Of a stretch of 64,000 bases of DNA, positions 35,654 to 48,032 are shown piece after piece. Below the pieces are notes generated by a model. The model searched no databases. It had not been told where the DNA came from and saw only the letters and a list, made by a program, of their open reading frames with translations. The stretch spans positions 992,001 to 1,056,000 of the forward strand of contig JANFAH010000020.1 of the NCBI GenBank assembly GCA_024663395.1. Direction: 5' to 3'. How positions within the stretch are numbered: position 1 is the stretch's first letter; every line of letters begins with the position of its first letter. The position numbers and the translations under genes were made by a program. The DNA is from Pisolithus tinctorius. Lineage: Eukaryota > Basidiomycota > Agaricomycetes > Boletales > Pisolithaceae.

Positions 35654-35942
35654 TGTAAGGACTCGGTCCGACGCTGTCGACCGTTTGTTCAGATGGTGAA
35701 TTCTCTATGACAGTCTTACTTATCATCTCATTTGTTTCTTGATCCTACTTTACCCGTAGCAGTACTCTGACATATTTTGTGCCTGCTCTCTAACCTATAA
35801 AATGGCCTATGTAGCGTACTGTACGGGGACTCTCTTTTCTACCTCGAATCAAACAGACCTTTCACTCTGGAAATGAGTAGTATTTAAGAAGAATCCTGGT
35901 GTGGTGTCGTTGCAAGTCTTATAACTTCGCATCGCCATTACA
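35654..35942 (+). repeat. 5' LTR
   Basis: 289 bp, TGTAAGGACTCGG...CGCCATTACA. It holds a TATA box (TATAAAA at 35796-35802) that would drive the element. It differs from the 3' LTR at six positions, all CpG/TpG or CpG/CpA pairs. Confidence 0.97.
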
Positions 35943-36077
35943 TATTTTTTTCCTGTCCCAAATGGTCAAAAGAAAACTCGAACTCTAAACAAACCCCTTC
36001 AATACCTTCTCAACCATCCGCAGGCTGATCCCCTGTCGACACTCAAGTAAGTATCCGAAGACACTTAACAAAAAGAA

Positions 36078-38117
36078 ATGGTTAATACCCGTTCTACTGC
36101 ACGCCGAGGCACCCGTGCTCGAGCTTCATCCCTACCCCAAAGCCCAATGACTCAGCCTGGCGCTGAGATCGTTGGTGTGTCCCCTCTACCGAAGCTGACC
36201 CTGCTCGGGAGTCAGTACTCTACCCCAATTGAAAAACCCGCCGCTAGTAACATCCGGAGTTATAGCGATGTGGTAAGGTCTGGCTCGAGGAGCCCTAGTC
36301 CGGTGCCCCAAGGTGCTACTGTTGACGTTCCCGGCTTGAGGACTAGCTTGCCGGTGTATCCCGGTGACATTGGAGTCCCGGAGGCCTCACAGGCTCGTAC
36401 TGTTAGAGTCCGAGTAGCGACTCATAGTACGAACAATGTCTTACCTGATAATGTCCACTGCGACTCTTTATCCATCTTCCCAACGAGTGATATGGAAGCG
36501 GAGCAGAATGACTGGACAGAGGTGGTGCGTAAGAAGTCGCGTGAGCGACGAGCCCACAGCATGTTAAGGCCAGACCAGACAAATGCCGTCCGAAGGGCGG
36601 AACGGCAACTGACCCTGGATGAACGAGAGAAAATCCGGAGGAGGTCGTTGTCAATGACGAGGGATAACCCTGAAGTGACCTCATCAGAAAGTGATGAGCC
36701 CTCCACTAAGGGTGAAGGCAAGGGAAAGGGACCCGATCCTAGGAATTGGGGGAACCTGAAACTTAGCGAGAATGAGATAGACCCAGATGCGCAATGCGCA
36801 GCCCTTGCATCGTGGAACGCCGCTAATAGATTGGCAAATGAGAGCGATGGTGACCAACCCGGACCGTCAAAGGGGAACGATCCGGAGGGCACCGCACAAC
36901 CCACTGAGGACGAACTCCCGGAACTGCATGGCGGGGAAGATGAGCGGATTCCTAAGAGGAGTAAGCTAAAGCGTTCGAAGAAAAACAAGAAGAGGGAGAC
37001 CAAACCCTCGAGAGAACCCCCAAACCCGATAAAGGAGATGGTTGATAAAGTCGTCCATCAAGATCACAAGAGGCATGAACGACAGAAGACGCCGAGGGCT
37101 ATGGAGCCTGTAAAACAAATCAATCCAAAAAGCTACATTGGACTCGCCTTTAAGCGCCTTGAAAAGGATGAGAAGCGCTCCAAAAGATCCAAAAATAAAA
37201 GGAAGGCGAAGCACACCTCAGATTCGTCAAGTGACGACGATACCAGCTCGTCCGAGTCTGCATCTACCACGAGCGAGAGCTCGAATGACGACTCCATATC
37301 GTCAAACTCCAGTAGTGATCCATCCAGCTATTCTGGCACGAGCGATGACGATTCTTCTTCGACAACCAGCGAATCATCGTTAAGTTTGGGTGGGTCGTCA
37401 AGCAGCTCGAACCACCGACATGGTAGATCCCGGCGCCGCAAGAGTGGTAAGGGAAAGAAACGCAAATCCAAGAAGTGTTCGAAATCTCGTCGCAGGACGA
37501 CTCTTAAGCCCATCCCGCCGAATAAGTACGATGGGTCCGACGACGTACACGCCTTTCAACGGTTCGTTACCGAAGGGGCTGCATATGTTACAGACGGTCG
37601 AGTCGAACCCAAGAAGTGTGCGTTCATCCTATCCCACTACCTGACAGGTAAGGCACATGAGTTTTACGTGCGGGAAGTCTCAGGGGATCCTTACAAGTGG
37701 AGACTCTCGGATTTCTTTACGCAACTATTCAACTATTGTTTCCCCATTGATTTCCGAATGCGGCAAAGGGAGAAACTGCAGTCATGTTATCAAAACTCCA
37801 AAACAGTAAGGAACTACCTGTATGAGCTCAATGAGCTATGGAACATGATTGGAGAAACCGACGAATGCACAAAGGTCCACAAGTTTTGGTCGGGGCTCCG
37901 AAAGGAGCTCCAAAGGGACCTGTGGAAAGAAAAGTTGAATCCAGAGATCTCATCACTAAAGAAGATCTCGGCCTCTGCAGAGATCCTTGAAATCGCCCAA
38001 ACTGTCGCTGGTGACTATACTCACAGGTCTAAACGACGAAGGAGTAAACACCGGACGGTGGGAAGCGCTGCCGCGTCACCAGAGAGTCCTGAACCCCATA
38101 AGTCAGGACACAAGTGA
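36078..38117 (+). pseudogene. Gag (first part), Ty3/gypsy
   Basis: 679 codons from ATG 36078 to a TGA at 38115. The N-terminal half is low-complexity, Ser/Arg/Lys rich with acidic-serine runs (about residues 380-440). A retrotransposon Gag core follows at about residues 480-650: PNKYDGSDDVHAFQRFV, FILSHYLTGKAHEFY, LFNYCFPIDFRMRQREKL and VRNYLYELNELWNMIG. The TGA interrupts a frame that continues into the zinc knuckle, so it reads as a nonsense change (arginine CGA to TGA is the simplest explanation). Gag would form the particle. Confidence 0.9.
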
Positions 38118-38888
38118 AGACGCGAAAGGAAGAGGAAGTTTAAAGGCGAAGGCTATCGAAAGGAAGCCGCAACGCCCAATAATCACAACTCGGGAGGAAA
38201 GCGCACCAAATGGCAGGATAAACGGAAGCGTGATACTCCTAAACTGAGCAAAGAAGAGCAGGAACGCCACAAGGCGGAGGGCCTATGCTTCATCTGCCAT
38301 AAGTCGGGGCATTTCTCGAGGAATTGTCCTGATCGTCAGACCGTGCTCAACGCCGGCAAGTCCTCAGGTGTTATGAGTTTTGGTGTGGGTGTCGACTTTG
38401 GAGATATTGAGTGCCAACGTCAGTTGGCAAGTTCGTCTAGGCACGGCCCTGAGGTATCCTTGAACTTCATTCAGGCTCGAGGGCCTACGATCCAGGAAGA
38501 TGATGGCGTACCTGACGATGACCTCCCAGACCTGGAGAGCGTCTCAGACGACGAAGACTACCGGACTAGCGATAGTACCATTCCCGAAGAAGAAGCCCCG
38601 AATGACGGAATACATGTCTACACCTATAGGAGCAACCAGGTCTGTGGAATCTGGTGGGTGGGCACAAAACTAGGGCACCCCCTGGAGGACAGGGCCATGG
38701 AACGACTATCCGGGATCTGCTACCCCGGTGATGACCCGAACTCGTTGTGCACTTATATGGACTCCCGATTCCTGGTCTATGATCTGATGGATGGCCGACA
38801 CATGATTGTGGAAAGCGAACGAGATGTATTAGGCCCAGGAGACGAGATTACAGTCGAAATGCACCTGCTAATGAACCCTGCTTTCTGA
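38118..38888 (+). pseudogene. Gag C-terminal segment with CCHC zinc knuckle
   Basis: Same frame as Gag after the TGA. It has a basic stretch, then a CX2CX4HX4C knuckle (CFICHKSGHFSRNC, 38286-38327) for RNA binding, then an acidic segment (DDDLPDLESVSDDED). It ends at TGA 38886. The next coding block is in another frame beginning after a TAG at 38894, so an indel separates Gag from Pol here; the frames do not overlap, which argues against a programmed frameshift. Confidence 0.85.
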
Positions 38889-38896
38889 CTTGATAG

Positions 38897-41800
38897 TTGG
38901 TACTGGTTTCGAAAGGGAGAACGCGCTGGTATATTCTGGAAGGGGGAAACTCAGGACGATTTGCGTGTGTTAGGGAAGATAAGACGACAATCGACGTACT
39001 TGACTATCACCTGGCGGCCCGCCTGGTCCTCCCGCTGGAAAGGATTTCCAGGCCGGACTTTGACATTGTGCATTGGCATGCTAAGAGGCTGTTTCGTGCG
39101 TGTGTAGCCTTAACGAGCAGTGACCCCCTGGAGGAAGAAGACCCGGGGATCTGCGCACTATTCAAGAGCGCTGGAAATGATGAAACCAATGGGGTCACAG
39201 ATCAGTTGAAAGACGCACCGTATGACATGATCCAGTTGAATGGCGTTAAGGTCCGTGATGAGGATAAGTTGACCCTACAGAGAAATTCCTCGATAGCCAA
39301 GGATTTCACGCGAAAGATACCGAAGCCTCTGGTGGTCGTCGTGCACATGAACGGCCACCCGGCGCACGCGCTGATCGATACGGGATCGCTGGCTGATTTC
39401 ATGTCAGTGACACTTGCAGAACAATTGAAAGTGAAACGTATTTCACTTGAGAAACCTCTCACCATTCAGCTCGCGGTTCAGGGCTCGCGGTCCAAGGTGA
39501 ACTTCGGCACTAAGGCCCGTTTCCAATATCAAGGGATTGACTGCGAACGATACTTCGATGTCATGAACTTGCAGAACTACGATCTGATCCTAGGGACACC
39601 GTTCCTCTATCAGCACAAAGTAATGGTGGGGTTACACTCGCCTAGAGTCGTTGTGGGAAGTGTTACGCCCACCGAGATGAAAGGAGCGCAGGTCTCAACC
39701 CTGGAATCACGTGCGATGGACGTTTACCATGAGAACCTTGAGAAGGCAAGGAAGTACTTACAGGAATTAGCAAAGCCTCTATGCTCCCAAGTAGGAGCGA
39801 CGGCCCTTCCCCCATTCCGAGCCATAAATCACGAGATCCCACTGATAGATGAAAAGAAAATATACCCTTGGCGGCCATCTAGATGTCCAGAGGCGTTAAG
39901 ACCTCTTTGGGCAGAAAAGAAAAATGCCTACTTGAAAACCGGCTGCTGGGAACTAACTGCGGCAAGGAACACTTGCCCAATGTTGCTAATACCAAAGGCA
40001 GGGAACCCTCCGTGACTCCGTGTAGTGGTCGACCTGCGTGAGCGAAACAAGAATACGCGCAAGTTATTGTCACCGATGCCTGATATGGATGGTATCCTAC
40101 GGCGAGTGGCCAAGAGGCCATATAGGTCGATCATTGATGGAGCCGACGCATATGAACAAATTCGGGTGATCCCCGAGCATGTCGAAAGGACGGCTGTTAC
40201 GACCCCAGACAGAAATATGGTCAGTCTGGTAGTCCAGCAAGGCGACTGCAACGCTCCAGCGACGTACCAAGCCCTAATGAATCACATTTTTGGGGAATAT
40301 GTTGGAACGTTCATGGACGTATACTTGGATGATATAATCATCTACTCTGAGACCCTGGAGGATCACATTAGACACGTCAAACTCGTGCTTGAAATCCTCA
40401 CACGGGAGAAACTTTACCTGAGTGAGAAGAAACTTCGTTTCTTGTGTGACGAAGTGAAGATCCTGGGTCGCATTGTCACTGATGATGGAATAAAAATGGA
40501 TCCTGAAAAGGTCGATCGGATCCTCAACTGGAAAGTCCCCACCAACCGGACATTATGCAAAGGATTTATTGGGTCAGTAGGCTACCTGGCAGACGACATC
40601 TACAAAGTCCGCGTACCTTTGGGTGTGCTAGCAGAAGCAAGCGCCGAAACTCGTCCCTTCCGGTGGACATTTACTGAGCAGCGAGCGTTCGAAACGGTGA
40701 AACAATACGTTGCCACCTGTGCGAGTCACAGCCGCGTTCCCTTGGAGTATGGACCCGACCGCGAACCCATCTGGGTTATGACCGACGCCTGCGGAAATGG
40801 AATAGGCGGAGTAATTGCACAGGGGAAGGACTGGAAGTCCGCGAAGATAGCCGCCTTTTACTCTGCGAAGATGTCGTCAGCTCAACATAACTACCCCGTT
40901 CATGAGCAAGAGCTCCTTGCTGGGGTGGAAACGATGTTAAGGCACCGGGATATACTGCAGGGCACTCACTTCACGTGGGTTACCGACCATAAGAGTCTGA
41001 CGTACTTGCTGGAACAGAAAGACCTGTCTGGGAGACAAGCGCACTGGTTAGAGAAACTGGCCGAGTTTGACTTTGATATCAAACACGTACCTGGAGTCGA
41101 TAACATCCTCCCGGACGCTCTCTCTCGGATGTATGAATTTGATGTGCCAGGGACTATCCGTGTGCCCAGCGAATATCTGCATCATGACCTAGAGATTGAG
41201 GAGTCTGCCAATACGGAGGAACGTCAGCAAATCATCAGTGCACCTTTGTATGTTGGCGTCAAAGCGATGGCGATGTCCACCAGGTCCCAAGCGCGGGCAA
41301 CAGTGAAACAACCGGAAGACACTTCGCCAAGTGACTCCCCCAAAGCGCCCAAGGCAGCGGGACCATCCTCTGTGTGCCAATTGCGATTAGTGCTGAAACC
41401 TCCGGCGATGCCCTCTCCAACGAGCATTGAGGAGCGACCTATGGAGGGGGAGCTGCCTGCTGCAATGAGCAGTGCGGATGACGCATGTGAACGCACGGAG
41501 GACGCACCTACTCAGCCCGCTACCAAGAGAGTGACCATGCGCCATCGTCGCCCTCCAACACCGCCCGCAGAGACTGGCCGGCCTGAAACCGGTATTGAAT
41601 TTGCTAGGAGAATGAAGAATCGCTTCGTTCTTCTTGGCCCAGGTGAACGAAGGAAGGGGGATGAGGACAGTGAACGTCCCCCACCTGAGGACACACACGC
41701 TGTAAACACGATGCATGACACATGGATCCCTATGCCGGACACGGGGCAACTCACGTCGGAAGGTGACATAACGAGGGCACCGACGACTAGGGTACCATTG

Positions 41801-43165
41801 GTTGTATACCCAGGAAGCGAAGGGATACTCAAAGCCGCTAAGCACAAGTATGATAGGGACCCATTCTTCAAACAGATCATCGAGGACCCACAGGCTTTCA
41901 AGAACTTCAATATCACGCCTGACGGATTCATCAGTCTGAAACTCCCGGATCGCACCGTGTTCTGCATACCTGATATTGAGGTAGACGGCAAACGACTTAG
42001 GGAGGTCATCATCAACCATGCCCACTCCTTGCTCGCCCACCTAGGCGCCAGAAAGACGGTGTCATATATTCGTGAATTCCTGTGGTGGGACTCTATGGTG
42101 AAAGATATCACCGCATACTGTACATCATGTCAGACTTGCCAACGGAGCAAGCCACCGACCCACAAACCATTCGGACTACTAAACCCACTCTCTGTACCAT
42201 CCAGACCTTGGGAATCGATTGGAGTAGACTTTGTGGGACCGCTCCCAGAGTCCAAAGACCGCAATGGCGAGTATGACTCGATAACGGTGATTATCGATTT
42301 GCTAACTTCCATGGTGCACATCGTACCGAGCCAAACAACCTATACTGCTCGTGAAGTAGCAGAATTAATGTTCGCCAAGGTGTATAAACACCACGGCTTA
42401 CCTCGAGCGATCATTAGCGACTGCGACGTCCTGTTCACTAGTACCTTCTGGAAACGCCTAAATGAGCTAATTGGGATTAAGCAGAAATTGTCGAGTGCGT
42501 ACCACCCGGAAACAGATGGCGCTATGGAACGCGCCAACCGAACCATTGCCCAGATGCTGAGATGCTGCATCGGGCCGAATCAAAAGGACTGGGTGTCACG
42601 ACTACCTGCCATCGAGTTTGCAATCAATAACGCAACATCGGAATCAACTGGTTACGCACCATTCTTCCTGAACACTGGACGGATGCCTTGACGGATGATC
42701 TGGGACTCCCCGACGAGAGATGAATACCCAAGTGTGAGAGCGTTTGCCAATAAAATGAAACTTACTCTGTTGGACGCCCATGACACAATCCTAAAGGCAC
42801 GATTGAAACAAGTGGTTGGCGCTAATAAAAAGCGCCGAGTGTGCCCATTTGTTACAGGTGACCTCATGTACGTCTCCACCAAGAATATTAGCTTGTCAAG
42901 GGGGACATCGCGAAAGCTCATACCAAAATTCATTGGACTGTACCACATTTCGGACAACTTCGGGAATAATTCTTATCGCGTTGAATTACCTGATAACCTA
43001 AAGCAAAGAGGTATTCACGACGTGTTTCATTCATCATTGTTAAGGGTGCACATACCTAATGACGATAGAAAGTTCCCTGGATGGAAAGACGATCAGATTC
43101 CGGAACTCAGAGGGACAAACCGAGAATGGGCTGTCGACCAGATAATTAGCCATTGTGGCAGCTGA
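38897..43165 (+). pseudogene. Pol: protease, reverse transcriptase, RNase H, integrase
   Basis: One frame interrupted by TGA at 40013, 42689 and 43163. Protease: ALIDTGSLADFMS (active-site DTG) near 39364, with DLILGTPFL. Reverse transcriptase: VVVDLRERNKNTR and the catalytic YLDD in DVYLDDIIIYS (near 40320). RNase H: VMTDACGNGIGGVIAQ, HEQELLAGVE and WVTDHKSL. A long Pro/Ser-rich linker follows (41200-41800). Integrase: HH-CC zinc region (HAHSLLAHLGARK... CTSCQTCQRS), then the D,D,E core in GVDFVGPLPES, IISDCDVLFTS and ETDGAMERANRT. Downstream is a GPY-like tail (VCPFVTGDLMYVST, HDVFHSSLLRVH). All stops are TGA. It would copy and integrate the element; this copy cannot make the full product. 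Confidence 0.93.
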
Positions 43166-44761
43166 TCGGACGCGAAGTTCGAAGTGAAGTGGACAGCTGG
43201 AGATCGAACGTGGTTACCCTACGACGAGGTCGTGCACCTGAAAGCGCTTACCGATTATTTCGAGGCCATTGGGGTTGATGGGATTGAAAATTTAAGGGAC
43301 GAGAGCGATGGGAGCTCGTCGGACGACGACTCCCAGGTGTTCATAGGACACTTGACACCGCATATCTGTGGGGCCCATTTAAATCGCTCATGTCCCAACT
43401 GGAGGTCCCCATCCACTCACCTACACCCCACTACGGCTGGATCCTCCCGCTCTCAAAATCATCAACCCAAGACCCATCCTCGTCCGTACCACCCTCATCG
43501 CCCCACTAAACACAACCATCCTCCTGCGTCTTCGAGTCGTCCCTATAACCATTCACGCCACCCTTTGGATCACCCTCGTCGGGCCCACCTACGTTCAGGT
43601 TTGCATACACAATCCAACTCACGAGTGTTATACACCTCCAGGCCCAGGGGACGCAAGTGCGACTCCCACTGTCATTGTTACGCCTGTAAAACTGCCTCCT
43701 ACCCGAAGAGGGCACGTCGCCAATCACACCCCGCTCCCTTGATATCTCGGCCTGCAAGGCAACCCGTCATCAGCCCCGAAAATCTAGCGACGCTCCACAA
43801 CACCCTGTCCAACATCGTTAGCGAGCTACAGAGCTTAGCTATCAACCACTCACCTGACACGAGACGTCATCAGGCCGCCACTATGTCGAACCCTGCCCAA
43901 AGTCGTTCCATTGAACGGACTAGCTTTGATTATTTTGTCATCTGGGTTGACTCTGGCCCTGGGCAGACAGAGGAGTGACTCTTGGTTCACCGTGAGCAGA
44001 TTCGGTCCTTCTTCGTGTACGACAGAGCGCTGCGGTGAAACGAGGGAGATCCCCTCGACGTCCCTGCTGGATATCGTCAGTTCAGGGAAGCTTACCACCG
44101 TAGAGCCACTACGAGGTCGCGATTCGCTTACCTTGAACCTGGCATGGGACATCGCATTGTCATCACGGGCCCAGCCCCAACTAGGGAGGAAGTTCTGGGA
44201 GCGGACGCTGACCTGCGTAGCAGGGAAGAGATAGAGGGCGGGCAGGTACTCAACGCTGCGGAGACTGAGACATTGAATAGCCTGCTCTGGGACACGGCAG
44301 AGAGGGCTAGACGCCAGCGCGATCACTCCCAGCGAGGTTATCAGGACCGCCGGGATCGTAGAGGAGACAATCGTCATACAAGGGGGCCTCTGGGTGATCG
44401 TCCCAACTCGTCGCCATTTAGAACACAAGGATCAGAGAGGCCTCGGACCAGTAGACGTCGCGAGACCTCGCATACAAGCAGGTGTCGCGAGGCACCTGAA
44501 ACCACTGCTGATAATCGTCAGAGTGCCACCGCCGCTAGTTCCTCGACCTCTACCTTAGACATGGACCCCCCTTTCGACACCCTCGCCGATCCTACTCATA
44601 TCACGATTAACCATCTAATCGTCGACAGTGTCTTCGATGGCCCAGATGACGAAGGGGAATACGGAGAGGATTACGACGGCATAGCAGATGCGGAGGGTGA
44701 AGTTGATGAAACGATGCCCCAGGACGAGACCACGGGAAGTGCTGGGGATGCTGCTTTGTAA
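43166..44761 (+). pseudogene. Pol C-terminal extension: chromodomain-like plus basic/acidic tail
   Basis: Continues the Pol frame after the TGA at 43163 and is broken again by TGA at 43976 and 44036. It starts with a chromodomain-like stretch (KFEVKWTAGDRTWLPYDEVV), then a His/Pro/Ser/Arg-rich region (43370-43750), a short helical block (LATLHNTLSNIVSELQSL), RFAYLEPGMGHRIVITGPAP-like sequence, an Arg-rich region and an acidic end (DDEGEYGEDYDG), stopping at 44759. Such long tails after integrase occur in fungal Ty3 elements; a chromatin-targeting role is inferred from the chromodomain-like part only. Confidence 0.7.
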
Positions 44762-44797
44762 GCAAGTTTTACATGAGGAAAGGGTACTTTGTACCCT

Positions 44798-44808
44798 GGA
44801 GGGGGGAA
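44798..44808 (+). other. polypurine tract
   Basis: GGAGGGGGGAA immediately before the 3' LTR, the expected plus-strand primer site for reverse transcription. Confidence 0.85.
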
Positions 44809-45097
44809 TGTAAGGACTCAGTCCGACGCTGTTGACCATTTGTTCAGATGGTGAATTCTCTATGACAGTCTTACTTATCATCTCATTTGTTTCTTGATCC
44901 TACTTTACCTGTAGCAGTACTCTGACATATTTCGTGCCTGCTCTCTAACCTATAAAATGGCCTATGTAGCGTACTGTACGGGGACTCTCTTTTCTACCTC
45001 GAATCAAACAGACCTTTCACTCTGGAAACGAGTAGTATTTAAGAAGAATCCTGGTGTGGTGTCGTTGCAAGTCTTATAACTTCGCATCGCCATTACA
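44809..45097 (+). repeat. 3' LTR
   Basis: 289 bp, same length as the 5' LTR and without indels relative to it. TATA box at 44951-44957. Followed by the GTATT target duplication, after which HET-unit DNA resumes exactly where it left off at 35653. Confidence 0.97.
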
Positions 45098-45102
45098 GTA
45101 TT

Positions 45103-48032
45103 CGTCCATGTGGTGGGCTGCGAGTGCAAGGCAAAAGGCAGACAGAAGACCGATGCTGGTTGCTGATCACAGGTCTTCGGGGAGGTACACAGGTGTGTTG
45201 GGTGAGTGCCAGTTGCGGGGTTATATATTCAGCAACCACGTGGAACAGACTGAAATGCGCTCCATGCGTGGACGTTGGTATTATTCATTATTCGGTCTTC
45301 GAGAGCTCACCAAGAACATGAGGCGATAAGACCATTCAGACTATACTCCGTCCGCAGCTGCAGGTACGTCCGACTGTGTGCCACCACAACAGCAAGGGCA
45401 CAGATGAATTTACACAGCAAGCTTTGTTGGTCCAAGGGAGTCTTATTGTCATCGTGTTGGAAGTCAGGCACGAGTCACATAGGATACTAGTGTGCACTAC
45501 AAAGTGCCGACCTTTGGGCCAGCTGTGTACAGAAATGACATCTCGGTACAGTGCAGTAGTCCTACCTACTTTATGGTCATCACGTTGCTGTGTGGCCGAT
45601 CCGAAATTGAGGTATCAACAACTGCAGGTCAAGAGATCCGCAAATCACAGACGGGTTTCACTCAGCCACAAATCATGCTGTCTTTGCCCAAGAAACGTAT
45701 GGGCAGTGTTGAGCGATATGGTTCTCCGGCTGGAAGGGCTGATGGCTGCCACACTCGCGAATGAACCAAAGCTAAAGTTACATAACTCGCTGTCGGAAGG
45801 AGCATCAAACAAATTTGTCAGACACGCACACCTCCGGTAGCCAGGTGTGAACGGCACAATCTCATCGAGGCCTCTTTCTATAACTACCTCGAAGTACGGG
45901 AGTGTATCTGATCCATCTTCCCCACTAGGGAACCGTCCTTTATAAAACCTGCGTTGCTCGCTCGTACGTATTATGGAGACGGGGTTGCATGGCCTCTGCA
46001 GAGTACTTTGGTGGTGAAAGCACCTCGAGAGACTCTTGGAGGGGGTCTTTGTGGGACCCTTCGTCATCAAACGTTCAGAGACGGACTTGGGTGCGTTTGG
46101 AGTGCAGGTAGGATTCGGGAAAGGGAACTCACCTACGTGACATTCCAGCTGCACATAGCACGCAACTGCAGCTTATTTGTCCAATTGAGACGTACCATCC
46201 AGCGATCTTTTCCAACAAATGTGTGCAGGTAATGTCTCGCCTGCTTCTGGGCCCCAGCGCCATGACCTTTAATACCTATATGCACTCCGTTTCCATTCAG
46301 TTTACTTTCTGCTCAGCTTAGGGATTGCCGAATAGATACGTACTGGAACGTACCCGCGGAAGAGAGCACTAAACGTGGGCTTGACCTATTGGCTTGCTTG
46401 CAGCACAGCATTGAAAATGAAGTGCAGGACGAACGTAGCCGTGAACAAATCCAGCACGGGCGATAGCCATTGCAGGTTGGAAGCTGAAACAATGCAAGCA
46501 CTGTCTCCGCCGGGGATTCTGTGTGTCTAACCAAGTTGTTCCTGTGTAGCGTTTCCCTGAGCCCTTTACTGGAGCAGTTTGAGGTGGACGGTTCAAAACA
46601 TCCTCACACCATGGCAAAAAGTTCAAGTGCCCCTGTCAGCATATGGGCCCATGGTCAACAATTAGCTTAATGCTTGCGCTTACCCTTTTCTTGTTGACGT
46701 CTACACATGACCCCGCTTCATGGCATCGTTGAGGCATGTCGCGTCCGGCTATGACGCTCGGAGAAGCTTGAATTCGTTCCGGACATTGGGGCGGCCGCAG
46801 GAATCTTCAGGAGAGGGTGGTCAGCATCTCCAACAGGGGTTCAGTGCGTTTAGTCAGGTTGTTCGCGGGGATTTCTCCGAGACTTTGCTGGGGCGATCTG
46901 TGTGGAGCAAAGTGGTCGGTGCAGCTTGCCAAATTAGAGCACAGGAGTTGCCCAGAGTCAATCAGACGGAGGAATTACCAACGCTACTTTTGAAAATCTG
47001 ACCTTACGCATGATGACAAACTGAGTATGCACGGACCATCATTATCTTGCAATATCTGGATTCATACTGATTTTCGGAACGTGCTTCTCCTCAGGATACT
47101 ATGGACAGCAAGTTCGGTTGACGGCCTTCAGCAATTACCGGATCATCCTGACATTTGCACTAGGAGATACCACATTCGTGTAATGACGTCATGGACCGAT
47201 GCCTCCAGAGACGTTGGTGAGGTGTCCGCGAAGGAAGGTTTTCATGTTTAACTATGCAAGCACGTCAGTGGAGTGTATCCCAGGTATGAAAATGACCTCA
47301 AGGTAGCACCGCGTGCGTTCGACTTATTCCAAGGATAGTGACACTATACGTCGTGGGTTCCCGGCGTTTCTCCGAGCCTATTTTTAACGAGGCGATCCAA
47401 TTAACGGGGGGTACGCCGCACCGCAGACTACCAGGGATTCTATATCATACCCTAACCTCCTCGCTGAGAGAACGACTGCAAGTCCTTTCCATAAACTAGC
47501 CACGGTTCGACGCGCGGCAAGCCATCGGTTGTGCGACACGCGGGTGCCAGCGTAAGATTGTGTAGGCGTAGTGACTGAAGCTCACGCATTCTTTCGAACC
47601 ACTATTGTCTTAGCTGCCTGTTCCCGCAACCGCAATCGGATCACTTTCTGAACCTCTGCTGTTTCACCGTGCTCGTGTTCACCACCAGGGCTTCGGCCCC
47701 CACTTTTTGCAAGGAGTAGCCCCGATCGATGACCGAACGGGGTACGGCCAATGAGTACCCTTTTTCCAATACAGGACGTCGGGCTAGAATGGGAGACAGA
47801 AATACTTGAAATTGTCCCTTGGACTCGTCTCGAATTGTTTAATGTACAGAAGGTTACTTCCTGTACAAACTATTGCTACAACAAGATTAGACCAGGAGAC
47901 TCATTACTTTGTAGAACCAGCTAGTATGTGTTAACTACGACATTCTCAACAACTGCACGATCACCATCAGCAAGGTGAATTTATCCGAACGAAGTAACAG
48001 CACGAGGACATACTTGCCGAAATCCATGTTAG
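45103..48032. other. intergenic part of the duplicated HET unit (D-E)
   Basis: Starts as the direct continuation of the HET-D upstream region interrupted by the retroelement (CATGTGGTGGGCTGCGAGTG). It aligns in blocks to 22850-25400 and 52330-55200. No gene supported. A minus-strand frame at 46154-45645 is the longest, with SGEDGSDTLPYFEV where other units have KMETDRLHY.SYLE; this may mark a decayed exon. Confidence 0.55.

Larger units (their letters stand above)
35654..45097 (+). mobile_element. full-length Ty3/gypsy LTR retrotransposon
   Basis: 9,444 bp with 289-bp LTRs of TG...CA form and a 5-bp target duplication GTATT (35649-35653 and 45098-45102). Interior order: gag, zinc knuckle, aspartic protease, reverse transcriptase, RNase H, integrase, chromodomain-like segment, then a basic/acidic C-terminal extension. 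Protease-RT-RNase H-integrase order is that of Ty3/gypsy. A purine tract lies just before the 3' LTR. I see no clear tRNA primer-binding site after the 5' LTR (TATTTTTTTCCTG...). Several TGA stops and one frameshift make this copy non-autonomous. Confidence 0.97.

Noticed and set aside
35943..35975. tRNA primer-binding site after the 5' LTR
   Set aside because: The bases after the LTR (TATTTTTTTCCTGTCCC) do not match a tRNA 3' end that I can recognise, so I did not annotate one.
38880..38900. Programmed frameshift between gag and pol
   Set aside because: The gag frame closes at 38886 and the pol frame opens only after a TAG at 38894, so there is no overlap for slippage. An indel fits better.
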